This document shows positions 1 to 5,669 of a DNA stretch of 7,659 nt, piece after piece. Both the position numbers and the translations under genes were made by a program. Numbering within the stretch: position 1 is the first letter of the stretch; every line of letters starts with the position of its first letter. The notes under the pieces are model-generated. The model was not told the DNA's origin, searched no databases, and was given only the letters and a program-made list of their open reading frames with translations. The stretch is from Bacillota bacterium. GTDB taxonomy: Bacteria; Bacillota; Clostridia; Christensenellales; QAND01. The DNA is taken from NCBI GenBank assembly GCA_019415425.1, contig DXZF01000062.1, positions 1-7,659 of the forward strand. The letters run 5' to 3'.

Positions 1-1089
1 CATATGGGCAACGCCGTCCGCCGGCACATCGTACAGGGTTTGCTGCACCTCATACGTCGCGCCCAGCGGCGTAAGTTGCGCCTGCGGCGCGCTGCCCAGC
101 AGGCACAATCCCGCCGCAAGGCACACGGGCGCGGCCAGCCACGCCATCCACTTGACCGGCCGTTTAAAACGCAGAAGATGCCGAACGCGCTCTTTTGTAT
201 TGTTTTCGCCAAAGCACATCGGTTGCGCGCTGGCAAAGCGGCGCCTGACCGATTGCGACAGCAGCACCTCGCCATATTCCTGCCGCGCCTGTTCGCCCAG
301 TTCGCGCAGCACGCGCTCGTCGCACGCCCGCTCCAACAGCGCCATCACGTATGCAAACCCCGACCACACCCAGGGGTTGAACCAGTGCACGCTCAGAATC
401 AGGAAGCCGAGCGCCTTGTAGACCACATCGCCGTGGCGAATGTGCGCCCGCTCGTGCCGTTCGATGATCTGCCGTTGCTGCTCTGTCAGCCCAAAGGTCA
501 GGTAGATGCGCGGCCGGAATATCCCGACCACGCACGGCGAGGCAATGCGGTCCGAGAGGTATACGTCCCCCTCCTTGACTGCAAAGCGCAGCTTGCGCCG
601 CAGCAGCAACTGAGCGGTGCAGCCGTACAGCAGCATCCCCGCCACGCCGCACGCCCACACCAGCGCCAGCGTGGGCAGCAACGTCTGCCGCTCCGTGCGG
701 GCCGGCGTGATCGTCCCATCCGCCTGCTCGTAATAGTACGCCGCGTCAAAGCCCAGATCGGTCTTGACCGGCGCGACGCCGGCATCCACAGCGCGTTCAA
801 ACGCGCCGGTATCGCCCGGCACGTGCACCGCGACCTGTACGTCGCCCGCATAGTCGTCAAAATCCGTCAAATCCGACACAAACGACTGCACCGGCGCCGG
901 CATGAGCGGCACCGGCAGCGCGATCGGGCAGACCAGCCGTACCGCCACCACGGCCCACAGGGCGAACACGACGCCCCGCGGCGTGCGCAGCTTCCACAAC
1001 AGCTCGCCCAACAGCACGGCAACGAGGATGGCAAAGCCGCCATACAGGCTCATCTGCATCACATACACGCATATGTCCGCCAGCGTCAT
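1..1089 (-). CDS. BlaR1/MecR1-type M56 membrane metallopeptidase sensor (partial, 3' end outside window)
   Basis: The frame reads 363 codons from the ATG at 1089 to the left edge without a stop, so the C-terminus is missing. I see an N-terminal membrane segment (about residues 13-34), a second (39-60), an extracytoplasmic loop of about 75 residues, a third segment (137-160), the zinc-protease motif HERAH (212-216), the family-typical ERACDE (253-258) and EYGEVLLS (271-278), and a further membrane segment (313-332). The part after 333 would begin the outer sensor domain. Proteins of this family sense an extracellular signal, classically beta-lactams, and trigger inactivation of the partner repressor BlaI. 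The start overlaps the BlaI stop as ATGA, with AGGGGG upstream, so the two are translationally coupled. The ligand cannot be told because the sensor domain is cut off; many clostridial members have no penicillin-binding domain. The family call is firm, the ligand unknown. Confidence 0.9.
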   Translation of the reverse strand, partial: MTLADICVYVMQMSLYGGFAILVAVLLGELLWKLRTPRGVVFALWAVVAVRLVCPIALPVPLMPAPVQSFVSDLTDFDDYAGDVQVAVHVPGDTGAFERAVDAGVAPVKTDLGFDAAYYYEQADGTITPARTERQTLLPTLALVWACGVAGMLLYGCTAQLLLRRKLRFAVKEGDVYLSDRIASPCVVGIFRPRIYLTFGLTEQQRQIIERHERAHIRHGDVVYKALGFLILSVHWFNPWVWSGFAYVMALLERACDERVLRELGEQARQEYGEVLLSQSVRRRFASAQPMCFGENNTKERVRHLLRFKRPVKWMAWLAAPVCLAAGLCLLGSAPQAQLTPLGATYEVQQTLYDVPADGVAHM

Positions 1090-1454
1090 TGCGGCCCCCT
1101 GCGGCTCTGGTCGATCATGCGCTTGATCTCTTCCGCCTCTTCCTCATCCAGCTTGCGGCCACGCACAAACGCCGCGATGAAGGCCGGCAACGAACCCGAG
1201 AAGGTGCGCTCGACAAGCACCTCGCTCTGGTAAGACTGCACGTCCTCCCGCTTGACCAGCGGCGTGACGACGGCCTTTTGGTTCTGTACAAACCCGCGTC
1301 CGCACAGCTTTTTGAGCACCGTGTACGTGGTGGACTTCTTCCATCCCAATTTTTCCAGGCACAGTGCCGCCAGTTGCCCGGAGGTGAGCGGCGCGGCTTC
1401 CCACACGATCTGCATAAAGCGGTATTCGCTCTCGCACAGTTTGAGATCCTGCAT
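1086..1454 (-). CDS. blaI: BlaI/MecI/CopY-family transcriptional repressor
   Basis: This is a 122-residue winged-helix repressor, the usual size for the family. The DNA-binding domain spans about residues 5-70. It has the conserved W18 in the first helix and a recognition-helix stretch with the family pattern (GWKKSTTYTVLKKL, 37-50), followed by the wing. The acidic helical C-terminus is the dimerisation and cleavage region in studied relatives. I chose the ATG at 1454 because GGGAGGGG (1460-1467) ends 5 nt before it. The in-frame ATG at 1469 overlaps that ribosome binding site and has none of its own. The gene lies directly downstream of an operator-like palindrome, which points to autorepression, and overlaps the M56 sensor gene by ATGA. 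The symbol reflects the family; the regulated effector is not in the window, so it need not control a beta-lactamase. Confidence 0.93.
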   Translation of the reverse strand: MQDLKLCESEYRFMQIVWEAAPLTSGQLAALCLEKLGWKKSTTYTVLKKLCGRGFVQNQKAVVTPLVKREDVQSYQSEVLVERTFSGSLPAFIAAFVRGRKLDEEEAEEIKRMIDQSRRGPQ

Positions 1455-1471
1455 CTTGGCCCCTCCCATTG

Positions 1472-1505
1472 GGTCTATTTGAATAGACCTCTATAAAGAG
1501 TCTAT
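1472..1505 (-). promoter_or_regulatory. Putative BlaI operator: 18-bp palindrome plus extra half-site
   Basis: Positions 1472-1489 form a perfect inverted repeat, GGTCTATT-TG-AATAGACC. A third copy of the GTCTAT half-site lies at 1500-1505, overlapping the -10 box of the promoter for the repressor gene. Between them is another short dyad, CTCT-ATAA-AGAG (1489-1500). The palindrome sits just after the expected transcription start and ends 5 nt before the ribosome binding site (1460-1467), where a bound repressor would block transcription. Studied BlaI/MecI operators are also short AT-rich palindromes within their own promoters, although with different half-sites. Binding by this repressor is inferred from position. 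Confidence 0.75.
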
Positions 1506-1527
1506 AACAATCGACCCAATCCGTCAA
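1499..1527 (-). promoter_or_regulatory. Sigma-70/A promoter of the blaI-M56 operon
   Basis: On the minus strand TTGACG (1522-1527) is followed after 17 nt by TAGACT (1499-1504). The -35 matches consensus at 5 of 6 positions and the -10 at 4 of 6. Transcription would start near 1492, giving a leader of about 40 nt that contains the palindromic operator. The -10 box overlaps a GTCTAT operator half-site. Confidence 0.65.
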
Positions 1528-1547
1528 CCACCCTTGCCCGCTACGAC

Positions 1548-1584
1548 AAAAGAGGACGCCGGAGACATGTTTCCGGCGTCCTCT
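1548..1584 (-). terminator. Intrinsic terminator of the oxidoreductase operon
   Basis: A perfect 13-bp stem pairs 1572-1584 with 1551-1563 around an 8-nt loop that can itself extend the stem. On the minus strand it is followed by TTTT (1548-1551) and then GTC. It lies 23 nt after the stop of the gamma-subunit gene and before the blaI promoter, so it separates the two operons. Confidence 0.9.
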
Positions 1585-1607
1585 CAAATTCCTAAACCAT
1601 CTTTTCT

Positions 1608-2150
1608 TTACAGCTTCTGCGTGCGCTGTGCGCCCAGCTGCATCGCCTGCTCGTTGACGGGCAGCAGGTGCTTTCTGCGCTCGCCAAAGCTCTCTTCCAG
1701 CGACTTCATCACGCTGTGCATCTCGACCAGGCCGGTCTCGTGCACCACTGCGCCCAGCATCACCATGTTGGCCGTGCGCAGGTTGCCCACTTCTTTGGCC
1801 ACTTCCGCCGTGGGAACCAGATACGTCTCGATGTCGTCCCGCACCGTTTCGGGATGGATGAGCGAGGCGTTGACAAACATCTTGCCGCCCTTTTGCACGG
1901 CGGGCAGGTATTTGTCGTAGCTGGGCTGGTTCATCACAATGCAGATCTCCGGCTGCGTGACGATGGGGCTGCCGATCTCGCTGTCCGAAATGGTCACCGA
2001 GCAGCTGGCCGTACCGCCGCGCATCTCGGGGCCGTAGCTGGGCAGCCACGAGACGTTCTTTCCCTCGTCCATGCCGGCATGACACAGGATGTTGCCGATC
2101 AAAAGCACGCCCTGGCCGCCAAACCCTGCGACTACAATCCGATGCTCCAT
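1608..2150 (-). CDS. korC: 2-oxoacid:ferredoxin oxidoreductase, gamma subunit
   Basis: This 180-residue protein is a pyruvate/ketoisovalerate oxidoreductase gamma domain. It opens with the family signature GFGGQG (residues 9-14) and has the typical SYGPEMRGGTA stretch near residues 38-48, plus PTAEVAKEVGN and NMVMLGA further on. In this enzyme family the gamma domain completes the catalytic complex and helps form the CoA-binding region. I chose the ATG at 2150 because the ribosome binding site AGGAGG sits 10 nt upstream. The in-frame TTG at 2157-2159 almost touches that site and would be too close. The gene starts 5 nt after the beta-subunit stop, is the last of four, and is followed by a strong terminator. 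The symbol follows KEGG-style KorC naming; substrate is discussed under the alpha subunit. Confidence 0.93.
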   Translation of the reverse strand: MEHRIVVAGFGGQGVLLIGNILCHAGMDEGKNVSWLPSYGPEMRGGTASCSVTISDSEIGSPIVTQPEICIVMNQPSYDKYLPAVQKGGKMFVNASLIHPETVRDDIETYLVPTAEVAKEVGNLRTANMVMLGAVVHETGLVEMHSVMKSLEESFGERRKHLLPVNEQAMQLGAQRTQKL

Positions 2151-2155
2151 CTGGC

Positions 2156-2890
2156 TCAAACCTCCTTCATCACGCCCAGCGGGTACTGGGGAATCATCTG
2201 TTCTTCCACGAACTTGAGCGCCTCAACGGGCGAAAGCCCCCAGTTGGTCGGGCAGGTGGACAGCAGCTCCACCAGCGAAAAGCCCTTCTTTTCGATCTGG
2301 CGCGTAAACGCCTTTTTGACTGCCTTGCGCGCCTTGATGACGTTGGCCACGTTGTGCAGCGATACGCGCTCCACATAGCCCGCGCCGTCCAGCGTCGCAA
2401 TCATTTCAGAGACGCGGATGGGGTGTCCCTGCATCTCCACCTTGCGGCCGTAGGGCGAGGTCGTCGTCTTCTGCCCCAGCAGCGTGGTGGGCGCCATCTG
2501 GCCGCCCGTCATGCCGTAGATGGCGTTGTTGATGAAGATGACGGTGATGTTCTCGCCGCGCGCCGCGGCGTTGACGATCTCGCCCGCGCCGATGGCGGCC
2601 AGATCGCCGTCTCCCTGATAGGTAAAGACCACGTTATCGGGCAAGGTGCGCTTGATGCCGGTGGCCACGGCCGGTGCGCGGCCGTGCGCGGCCTCCTGCA
2701 TATCGCAGTTGAAGTAGTTGTATGCAAACACCGCGCAGCCCACCGGCGCCACGCCGATGGTGCGGTCGGCACAATTCAACTCATCCAGCGCCTGCGCCAC
2801 CAGGCGGTGCGCAATGCCGTGCGTGCAGCCGGGGCAGTAGTGCAGCGGCAGATCTGTCAGTGCCTTGGGTTTTTCAAATACGATGGCCAT
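2156..2890 (-). CDS. korB: 2-oxoacid:ferredoxin oxidoreductase, beta subunit (TPP-binding)
   Basis: This 244-residue subunit binds thiamine pyrophosphate and a [4Fe-4S] cluster and carries out decarboxylation and electron transfer. The TPP/Mg motif is visible as GDGD (93-96) with NNAIYGMTGGQ (121-131). Cysteines at 19 and 22 (CPGC), 52 (APVGC) and 213 (CPTNW) match the cluster-binding positions of the family. After CPGC this protein has Thr where relatives I recall have Gly (CPGCTHGI). I chose the ATG at 2890 (MAIVFEKPK), which matches the usual N-terminus of this subfamily. A GTG two codons earlier (2894-2896) is possible and would overlap the alpha stop. Either way the gene is tightly coupled to the alpha gene upstream and to the gamma gene downstream. 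Confidence 0.95.
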   Translation of the reverse strand: MAIVFEKPKALTDLPLHYCPGCTHGIAHRLVAQALDELNCADRTIGVAPVGCAVFAYNYFNCDMQEAAHGRAPAVATGIKRTLPDNVVFTYQGDGDLAAIGAGEIVNAAARGENITVIFINNAIYGMTGGQMAPTTLLGQKTTTSPYGRKVEMQGHPIRVSEMIATLDGAGYVERVSLHNVANVIKARKAVKKAFTRQIEKKGFSLVELLSTCPTNWGLSPVEALKFVEEQMIPQYPLGVMKEV

Positions 2891-2892
2891 CT

Positions 2893-3951
2893 TCACTTCA
2901 CCGCCTTTTCAATTTCCGCCAGAATCTCTTCCGGCGTGGGCACCATGCCGCCGGTACGGCCGTAGAACGATACCGGGCAGGCCCCGTTTGCCGCCAGGCG
3001 CACGTCGTCCACCATCTGGCCCATGCTCATCTCCACGCACAGGATGCGCTCGGCCGTCTGCGCCGCCTTGGCAAACGGCTCAACGGGGAACGGCCACACC
3101 GTGAGCGGGCGGATGAGCCCGACGCGGATGCCCTTTTCGCGCGCCATTGCGACCACATTTTTGCAGATGCGCGCGGTGGTGCCGTATGCGGCCAGCACGA
3201 TCTGCGCGTCCTCCACCTGCAGCGCTTCGTAACGCGGCAACTCCGCCTGAATGCGATCGTATTTTTCCTGCAGGCGGTGGTTGACCTTTTCCATCACGTC
3301 CGGCTCGATGTACAGCGAGTTGACCACGTTGCGGCCGGGGTGATTGCGGGTGCCGGTGGTGGCCCACGGCTTCTCCACCGGGGCGGGCTGCTTCGCCTGC
3401 AAGGCTTCAAAGTCGACCGGCTCCATGATCTGGCCGATCATGCCGTCGCCCAGCAACATCACCGTCATGCGGTACCGGTCCGCGAGGTCAAACGCCTCCA
3501 TGGTCATCTGCGCCGCCTCCTGCACGGTCGACGGGGTGAGTACGATCATGCGGTAATCGCCGTGGCCGCCGCCGCGCGTGGCCTGGTAGTAGTCGCTCTG
3601 CGCGGGCTGAATGCTGCCCAAACCCGGGCCCCCACGCACCATATTGACCACGACGCACGGAATCTCCGCGCCCGCAATATAGCTCAGGCCCTCCTGCTTG
3701 AGGCTCACGCCGGGCGAGGAGGAGCTGGTCATCACGCGCGCGCCCGCGCCTGCGGCGCCGTACACCATGTTGATGGCCGCCACTTCGCTCTCGGCCTGCA
3801 AGAACACGCCGCCGATCTGCGGCATCCGGCGCGCCATGTATTCGGGAATCTCGTTTTGCGGCGTAATGGGGTAGCCAAAATAGTGCCGGCAGCCCGCCTG
3901 GATGGCGGCCTCGGCAATGGCCTCGTTGCCTTTCATCAATACCTTTGCCAT
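2893..3951 (-). CDS. vorB: 2-oxoacid:ferredoxin oxidoreductase, alpha subunit (VorB-type)
   Basis: This 352-residue protein is the alpha subunit, containing the pyrimidine-binding domain I (GYPITPQNEIPEYMA near residues 26-40; SSSSPGVSLKQEG near 80-92; RGGPGLGSIQPAQSD near 105-119) and the C-terminal domain II that helps bind CoA. Sequence and length resemble proteins annotated as 3-methyl-2-oxobutanoate dehydrogenase subunit VorB, also called KorA. The likely reaction is a branched-chain 2-oxoacid + CoA + oxidised ferredoxin giving acyl-CoA + CO2 + reduced ferredoxin in the cytoplasm. 2-Oxoglutarate or a broad substrate range cannot be excluded from sequence. I chose the ATG at 3951 (MAKVLMKGNEA), preceded by GGGAG at 4 nt; the longer frame adds 14 residues (MSRMCDY...) that look non-coding. 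It follows the ferredoxin gene by 8 nt and ends 2 nt before the beta start. Confidence 0.95.
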   Translation of the reverse strand: MAKVLMKGNEAIAEAAIQAGCRHYFGYPITPQNEIPEYMARRMPQIGGVFLQAESEVAAINMVYGAAGAGARVMTSSSSPGVSLKQEGLSYIAGAEIPCVVVNMVRGGPGLGSIQPAQSDYYQATRGGGHGDYRMIVLTPSTVQEAAQMTMEAFDLADRYRMTVMLLGDGMIGQIMEPVDFEALQAKQPAPVEKPWATTGTRNHPGRNVVNSLYIEPDVMEKVNHRLQEKYDRIQAELPRYEALQVEDAQIVLAAYGTTARICKNVVAMAREKGIRVGLIRPLTVWPFPVEPFAKAAQTAERILCVEMSMGQMVDDVRLAANGACPVSFYGRTGGMVPTPEEILAEIEKAVK

Positions 3952-3959
3952 GCTGCTCC

Positions 3960-4166
3960 CTACCTTTCCACCGTAATCGCACATTCGGGACACATCACGG
4001 CGCAGGCCGCACAGCCCGTGCAGGCGCCCTGATCGGTCACCACTGCGGGCGGGTACCCCTTGGGGTTCAAATGCTGTTCATCCAGTTGCAGAATTTGCTT
4101 GGGGCACGCGTGGACGCAAAGCCCACACCCCTTGCAAACCCGGGCATCAATCTGCGTACGGGCCAT
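3960..4166 (-). CDS. korD: 2-oxoacid:ferredoxin oxidoreductase, delta subunit (2x[4Fe-4S] ferredoxin)
   Basis: This 68-residue protein holds two ferredoxin cluster motifs: CKGCGLCVHACP with cysteines 11, 14, 17 and 21, and CTGCAACAVMCP with cysteines 49, 52, 55 and 59. A Pro follows each last cysteine. Each set of four should bind one [4Fe-4S] cluster, passing electrons from the TPP subunit to external ferredoxin. An extra Cys62 follows the second motif. I chose the ATG at 4166 because GGAGGTG lies 6 nt upstream. A GTG at 4181 in the same frame falls inside that ribosome binding site region and is unlikely. It is the first gene of the operon and lies about 42 nt after the expected transcription start. 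Confidence 0.94.
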   Translation of the reverse strand: MARTQIDARVCKGCGLCVHACPKQILQLDEQHLNPKGYPPAVVTDQGACTGCAACAVMCPECAITVER

Positions 4167-4214
4167 CCGCAACACCTCCACTTCTGCTCACTTGGGCGAT
4201 TGATATTAACAATG

Positions 4215-4244
4215 AGTATATAAAATTGTATGCGTTGCTGTCAA
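4215..4244 (-). promoter_or_regulatory. Sigma-70/A promoter of the oxidoreductase operon
   Basis: On the minus strand TTGACA (4239-4244) is followed after 18 nt by TATACT (4215-4220), matching consensus at 6 of 6 and 5 of 6 positions. The intervening and downstream sequence is AT-rich, in contrast to the G+C-rich surroundings. The -35 lies 6 nt past the stop codon of the P-loop NTPase gene. Transcription should start near 4208. I see no clear operator dyad. Confidence 0.85.
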
Positions 4245-4250
4245 TGGATT

Positions 4251-4925
4251 TCATAGCCAATCCGGGTGATTGCAAGGGGCGAGCGGCAGCGGCTTCCCCA
4301 AAAGCGCATGCCCCGTGGCCGCCGCCTGTGCCAGTACCTGCGGCGTACCGCAATGGTACAGCACCGGCAGGCCGCACGCCTGTTGCAGCGCGCGCACCAG
4401 CGCATCGCCGTGGAGCAGGTGTTCCGCCGTGGTTTCAGCCGCCAGGTTGGCATTGTTGAGGATGCCGGTGATGGGCAATCGCGCCTTGTCTGAAAGCTGC
4501 TGCATCATGGAAAGGGCGCCGTCCACCTCGCTGGTAAACGGGCGGTAGGCGTTGCACACAAACCACACGTCCGCCCCGCCCGCGCGCTGGATCAGCGGCA
4601 GCAGCGAGCTGACCACCGTCGCCCCCACCGGGTCGCCGCCCAGGTCGAACAGCAACCGTGCCTGCTGGTCGACAAATGCCGCGCGCACGCTGCCGGTCAG
4701 CGCCGGCACGTCTACGCCGGTGCCGGCAAATGCGGGGGCAATGATCTCTATGCCCTGCCGCTCCATCGCCTCGCGATGGCCGGAGGCGGTAAAGTATGGG
4801 TTGACCACGTCCAGATCCACCAGCTTGACGCGCTCGCCCTGCGCCGCACAGCGCTGCGCCAGCGCCAGCGCGATCTCGGTCTTCCCGCTGCCAAAATTGC
4901 CGGTCAATACCGTCAGTCGTTGCAT
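4251..4925 (-). CDS. P-loop NTPase of MinD/CobQ-like type, unknown target
   Basis: This 224-residue soluble protein starts with a Walker A motif, GNFGSGKT (residues 9-16). It has VDLDVVNPYF at 36-45, where a switch I-type Asp is expected, and a Walker B-like LLFDLGGDP (91-99). Later LPITGILNNANL resembles the base-recognition region of SIMIBI-class NTPases, with Asn at the usual place. There is no ParA-type signature Lys near the N-terminus of Walker A, no zinc-binding motif and no DNA-binding domain. I chose the ATG at 4925 because AAGGAGG (4931-4937) ends 5 nt before it; the open frame extends upstream through a terminator and is not coding there. It lies 84 bp upstream of the oxidoreductase operon with no terminator between. 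A role in maturing or regulating that iron-sulfur enzyme is possible but is inference from position. The ATPase fold is firm; the function is unknown. Confidence 0.88.
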   Translation of the reverse strand: MQRLTVLTGNFGSGKTEIALALAQRCAAQGERVKLVDLDVVNPYFTASGHREAMERQGIEIIAPAFAGTGVDVPALTGSVRAAFVDQQARLLFDLGGDPVGATVVSSLLPLIQRAGGADVWFVCNAYRPFTSEVDGALSMMQQLSDKARLPITGILNNANLAAETTAEHLLHGDALVRALQQACGLPVLYHCGTPQVLAQAAATGHALLGKPLPLAPCNHPDWL

Positions 4926-4952
4926 GGCTTCCTCCTTCACATGCACATATAC

Positions 4953-4980
4953 AAAAACGGGGCGGCCCGCAAGCCGCCCC
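4953..4980 (-). terminator. Intrinsic terminator after the membrane-anchored protein gene
   Basis: An 8-bp all-G/C stem (GGGGCGGC/GCCGCCCC, 4959-4966 with 4973-4980) with a 6-nt loop is followed on the minus strand by G and TTTTT (4953-4957). It lies 27 nt after the stop at 5008 and only 15 nt before the ribosome binding site of the P-loop NTPase gene, so that gene may depend on read-through. Confidence 0.88.
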
Positions 4981-5007
4981 TTGGACATCGTGTTGACAAG
5001 GGCATCC

Positions 5008-5589
5008 TTATGCAGCGGGCGTCTGTTCGGCCTGCTGCAAAGACACCTTGAGCCCGCTCTTGTTGGCGCCGTCGGCAATGAGCGCATAGTCGGCCGCGCT
5101 CACCACAAGGCCGTCCGCCCCGATGACCGTCAGCGTATCGCCGGTCTGCACCTTCTGCAGCGCCTCTGCCAGCGCGTCCACACCCTTGACGTTCAGGCGC
5201 ACCGAAGCGCCGATCTCATAGCCGGGCGCCTGCAGTGCCTGCGTCGAGCGGTCGGTCACATTGCTGGAGATGAGCGTATAGGAGCGCGCGTCTCCTTCGC
5301 CAATGACGTACACAAACCAGTTGCGATCCTCCATTACCGGAAACTGTACCGTCAGCGCCTGTACGGCTGCCAGGTCCATCGTTTCGGTGCCCACGCTGTT
5401 CTCAATGGGGGCTGTGGAAGGCGCAGGGGTCTGTTCGCTGCCGCCAAACATGTTGGGCCACAGCACCTCCTGGATGCTGAAGAACAACAGGATGGCAATA
5501 CAGATTCCCAGCTGGATCATGATCTCTTTGCGCGTCAACGGCTGGCGCGCACGGCCGGTATCGGCGCGGTAATCGCGTTGTTTACCCAA
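5008..5589 (-). CDS. Unrecognised membrane-anchored protein (one N-terminal TM segment)
   Basis: I do not recognise this 193-residue protein. It has a basic N-terminus (about 22 residues, rich in Arg/Lys), one hydrophobic segment at about 25-44 (IQLGICIAILLFFSIQEVLW), a Ser/Thr/Pro linker at about 51-66 (EQTPAPSTAP) and a C-terminal domain of about 125 residues predicted outside the cytoplasm. Arg/Lys before the segment favours N-in/C-out. There is no lipobox, cysteine pair or catalytic motif; the segment is an uncleaved anchor rather than a signal peptide by appearance. The C-terminal half (FVYVIGEGDARSYTLIS, then LNVKGVDALAEALQKVQTGDTLTVIGADG) looks like a small alpha/beta fold. The start is TTG at 5587-5589, supported by AGGAGG 7 nt upstream. 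It has its own promoter and terminator, so it is a single-gene unit. Confidence 0.82.
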   Translation of the reverse strand: MGKQRDYRADTGRARQPLTRKEIMIQLGICIAILLFFSIQEVLWPNMFGGSEQTPAPSTAPIENSVGTETMDLAAVQALTVQFPVMEDRNWFVYVIGEGDARSYTLISSNVTDRSTQALQAPGYEIGASVRLNVKGVDALAEALQKVQTGDTLTVIGADGLVVSAADYALIADGANKSGLKVSLQQAEQTPAA

Positions 5590-5639
5590 GGGTGTTCCTC
5601 CTCGTACAATCGGACTGTTTCAAATCATTCCGGTTAGGA

Positions 5640-5669
5640 ATTATACTATATATCCGACTGCTCTGTCAA
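5640..5669 (-). promoter_or_regulatory. Consensus sigma-70/A promoter of the membrane-anchored protein gene
   Basis: On the minus strand TTGACA (5664-5669) and TATAAT (5640-5645) both match consensus at all six positions, separated by 18 nt. The -35 box and most of the spacer lie inside the last codons of the FAD-dehydrogenase gene (stop at 5646-5648). Transcription should start near 5633, giving a leader of about 44 nt with the ribosome binding site AGGAGG at 5597-5602. Confidence 0.9.

Noticed and set aside
4..1233. 409-codon plus-strand open frame
   Set aside because: It is antisense to the M56 sensor and blaI genes, is extremely rich in Arg, His, Gln and Ala with no domain pattern, and has no ribosome binding site. 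It is a shadow of G+C-rich codons.
1144..2085. 313-codon minus-strand frame spanning the gamma subunit, the terminator and blaI
   Set aside because: It crosses a strong terminator and a promoter and is out of frame with both recognised genes.
2722..4032. 436-codon plus-strand open frame
   Set aside because: Antisense to the clearly recognised alpha and beta subunits; low-complexity His/Arg/Ala composition and no homology pattern.
4938..4952. Possible -10-like TATATG ahead of the NTPase gene
   Set aside because: No acceptable -35 lies at 16-18 nt because that interval is the G/C hairpin, so I did not call a promoter.
4926..5087. N-terminal extension of the P-loop NTPase (54 extra residues)
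   Set aside because: The extension runs through the terminator hairpin and into the end of the preceding gene. The ATG at 4925 has a proper ribosome binding site and places Walker A at the normal N-terminal position.
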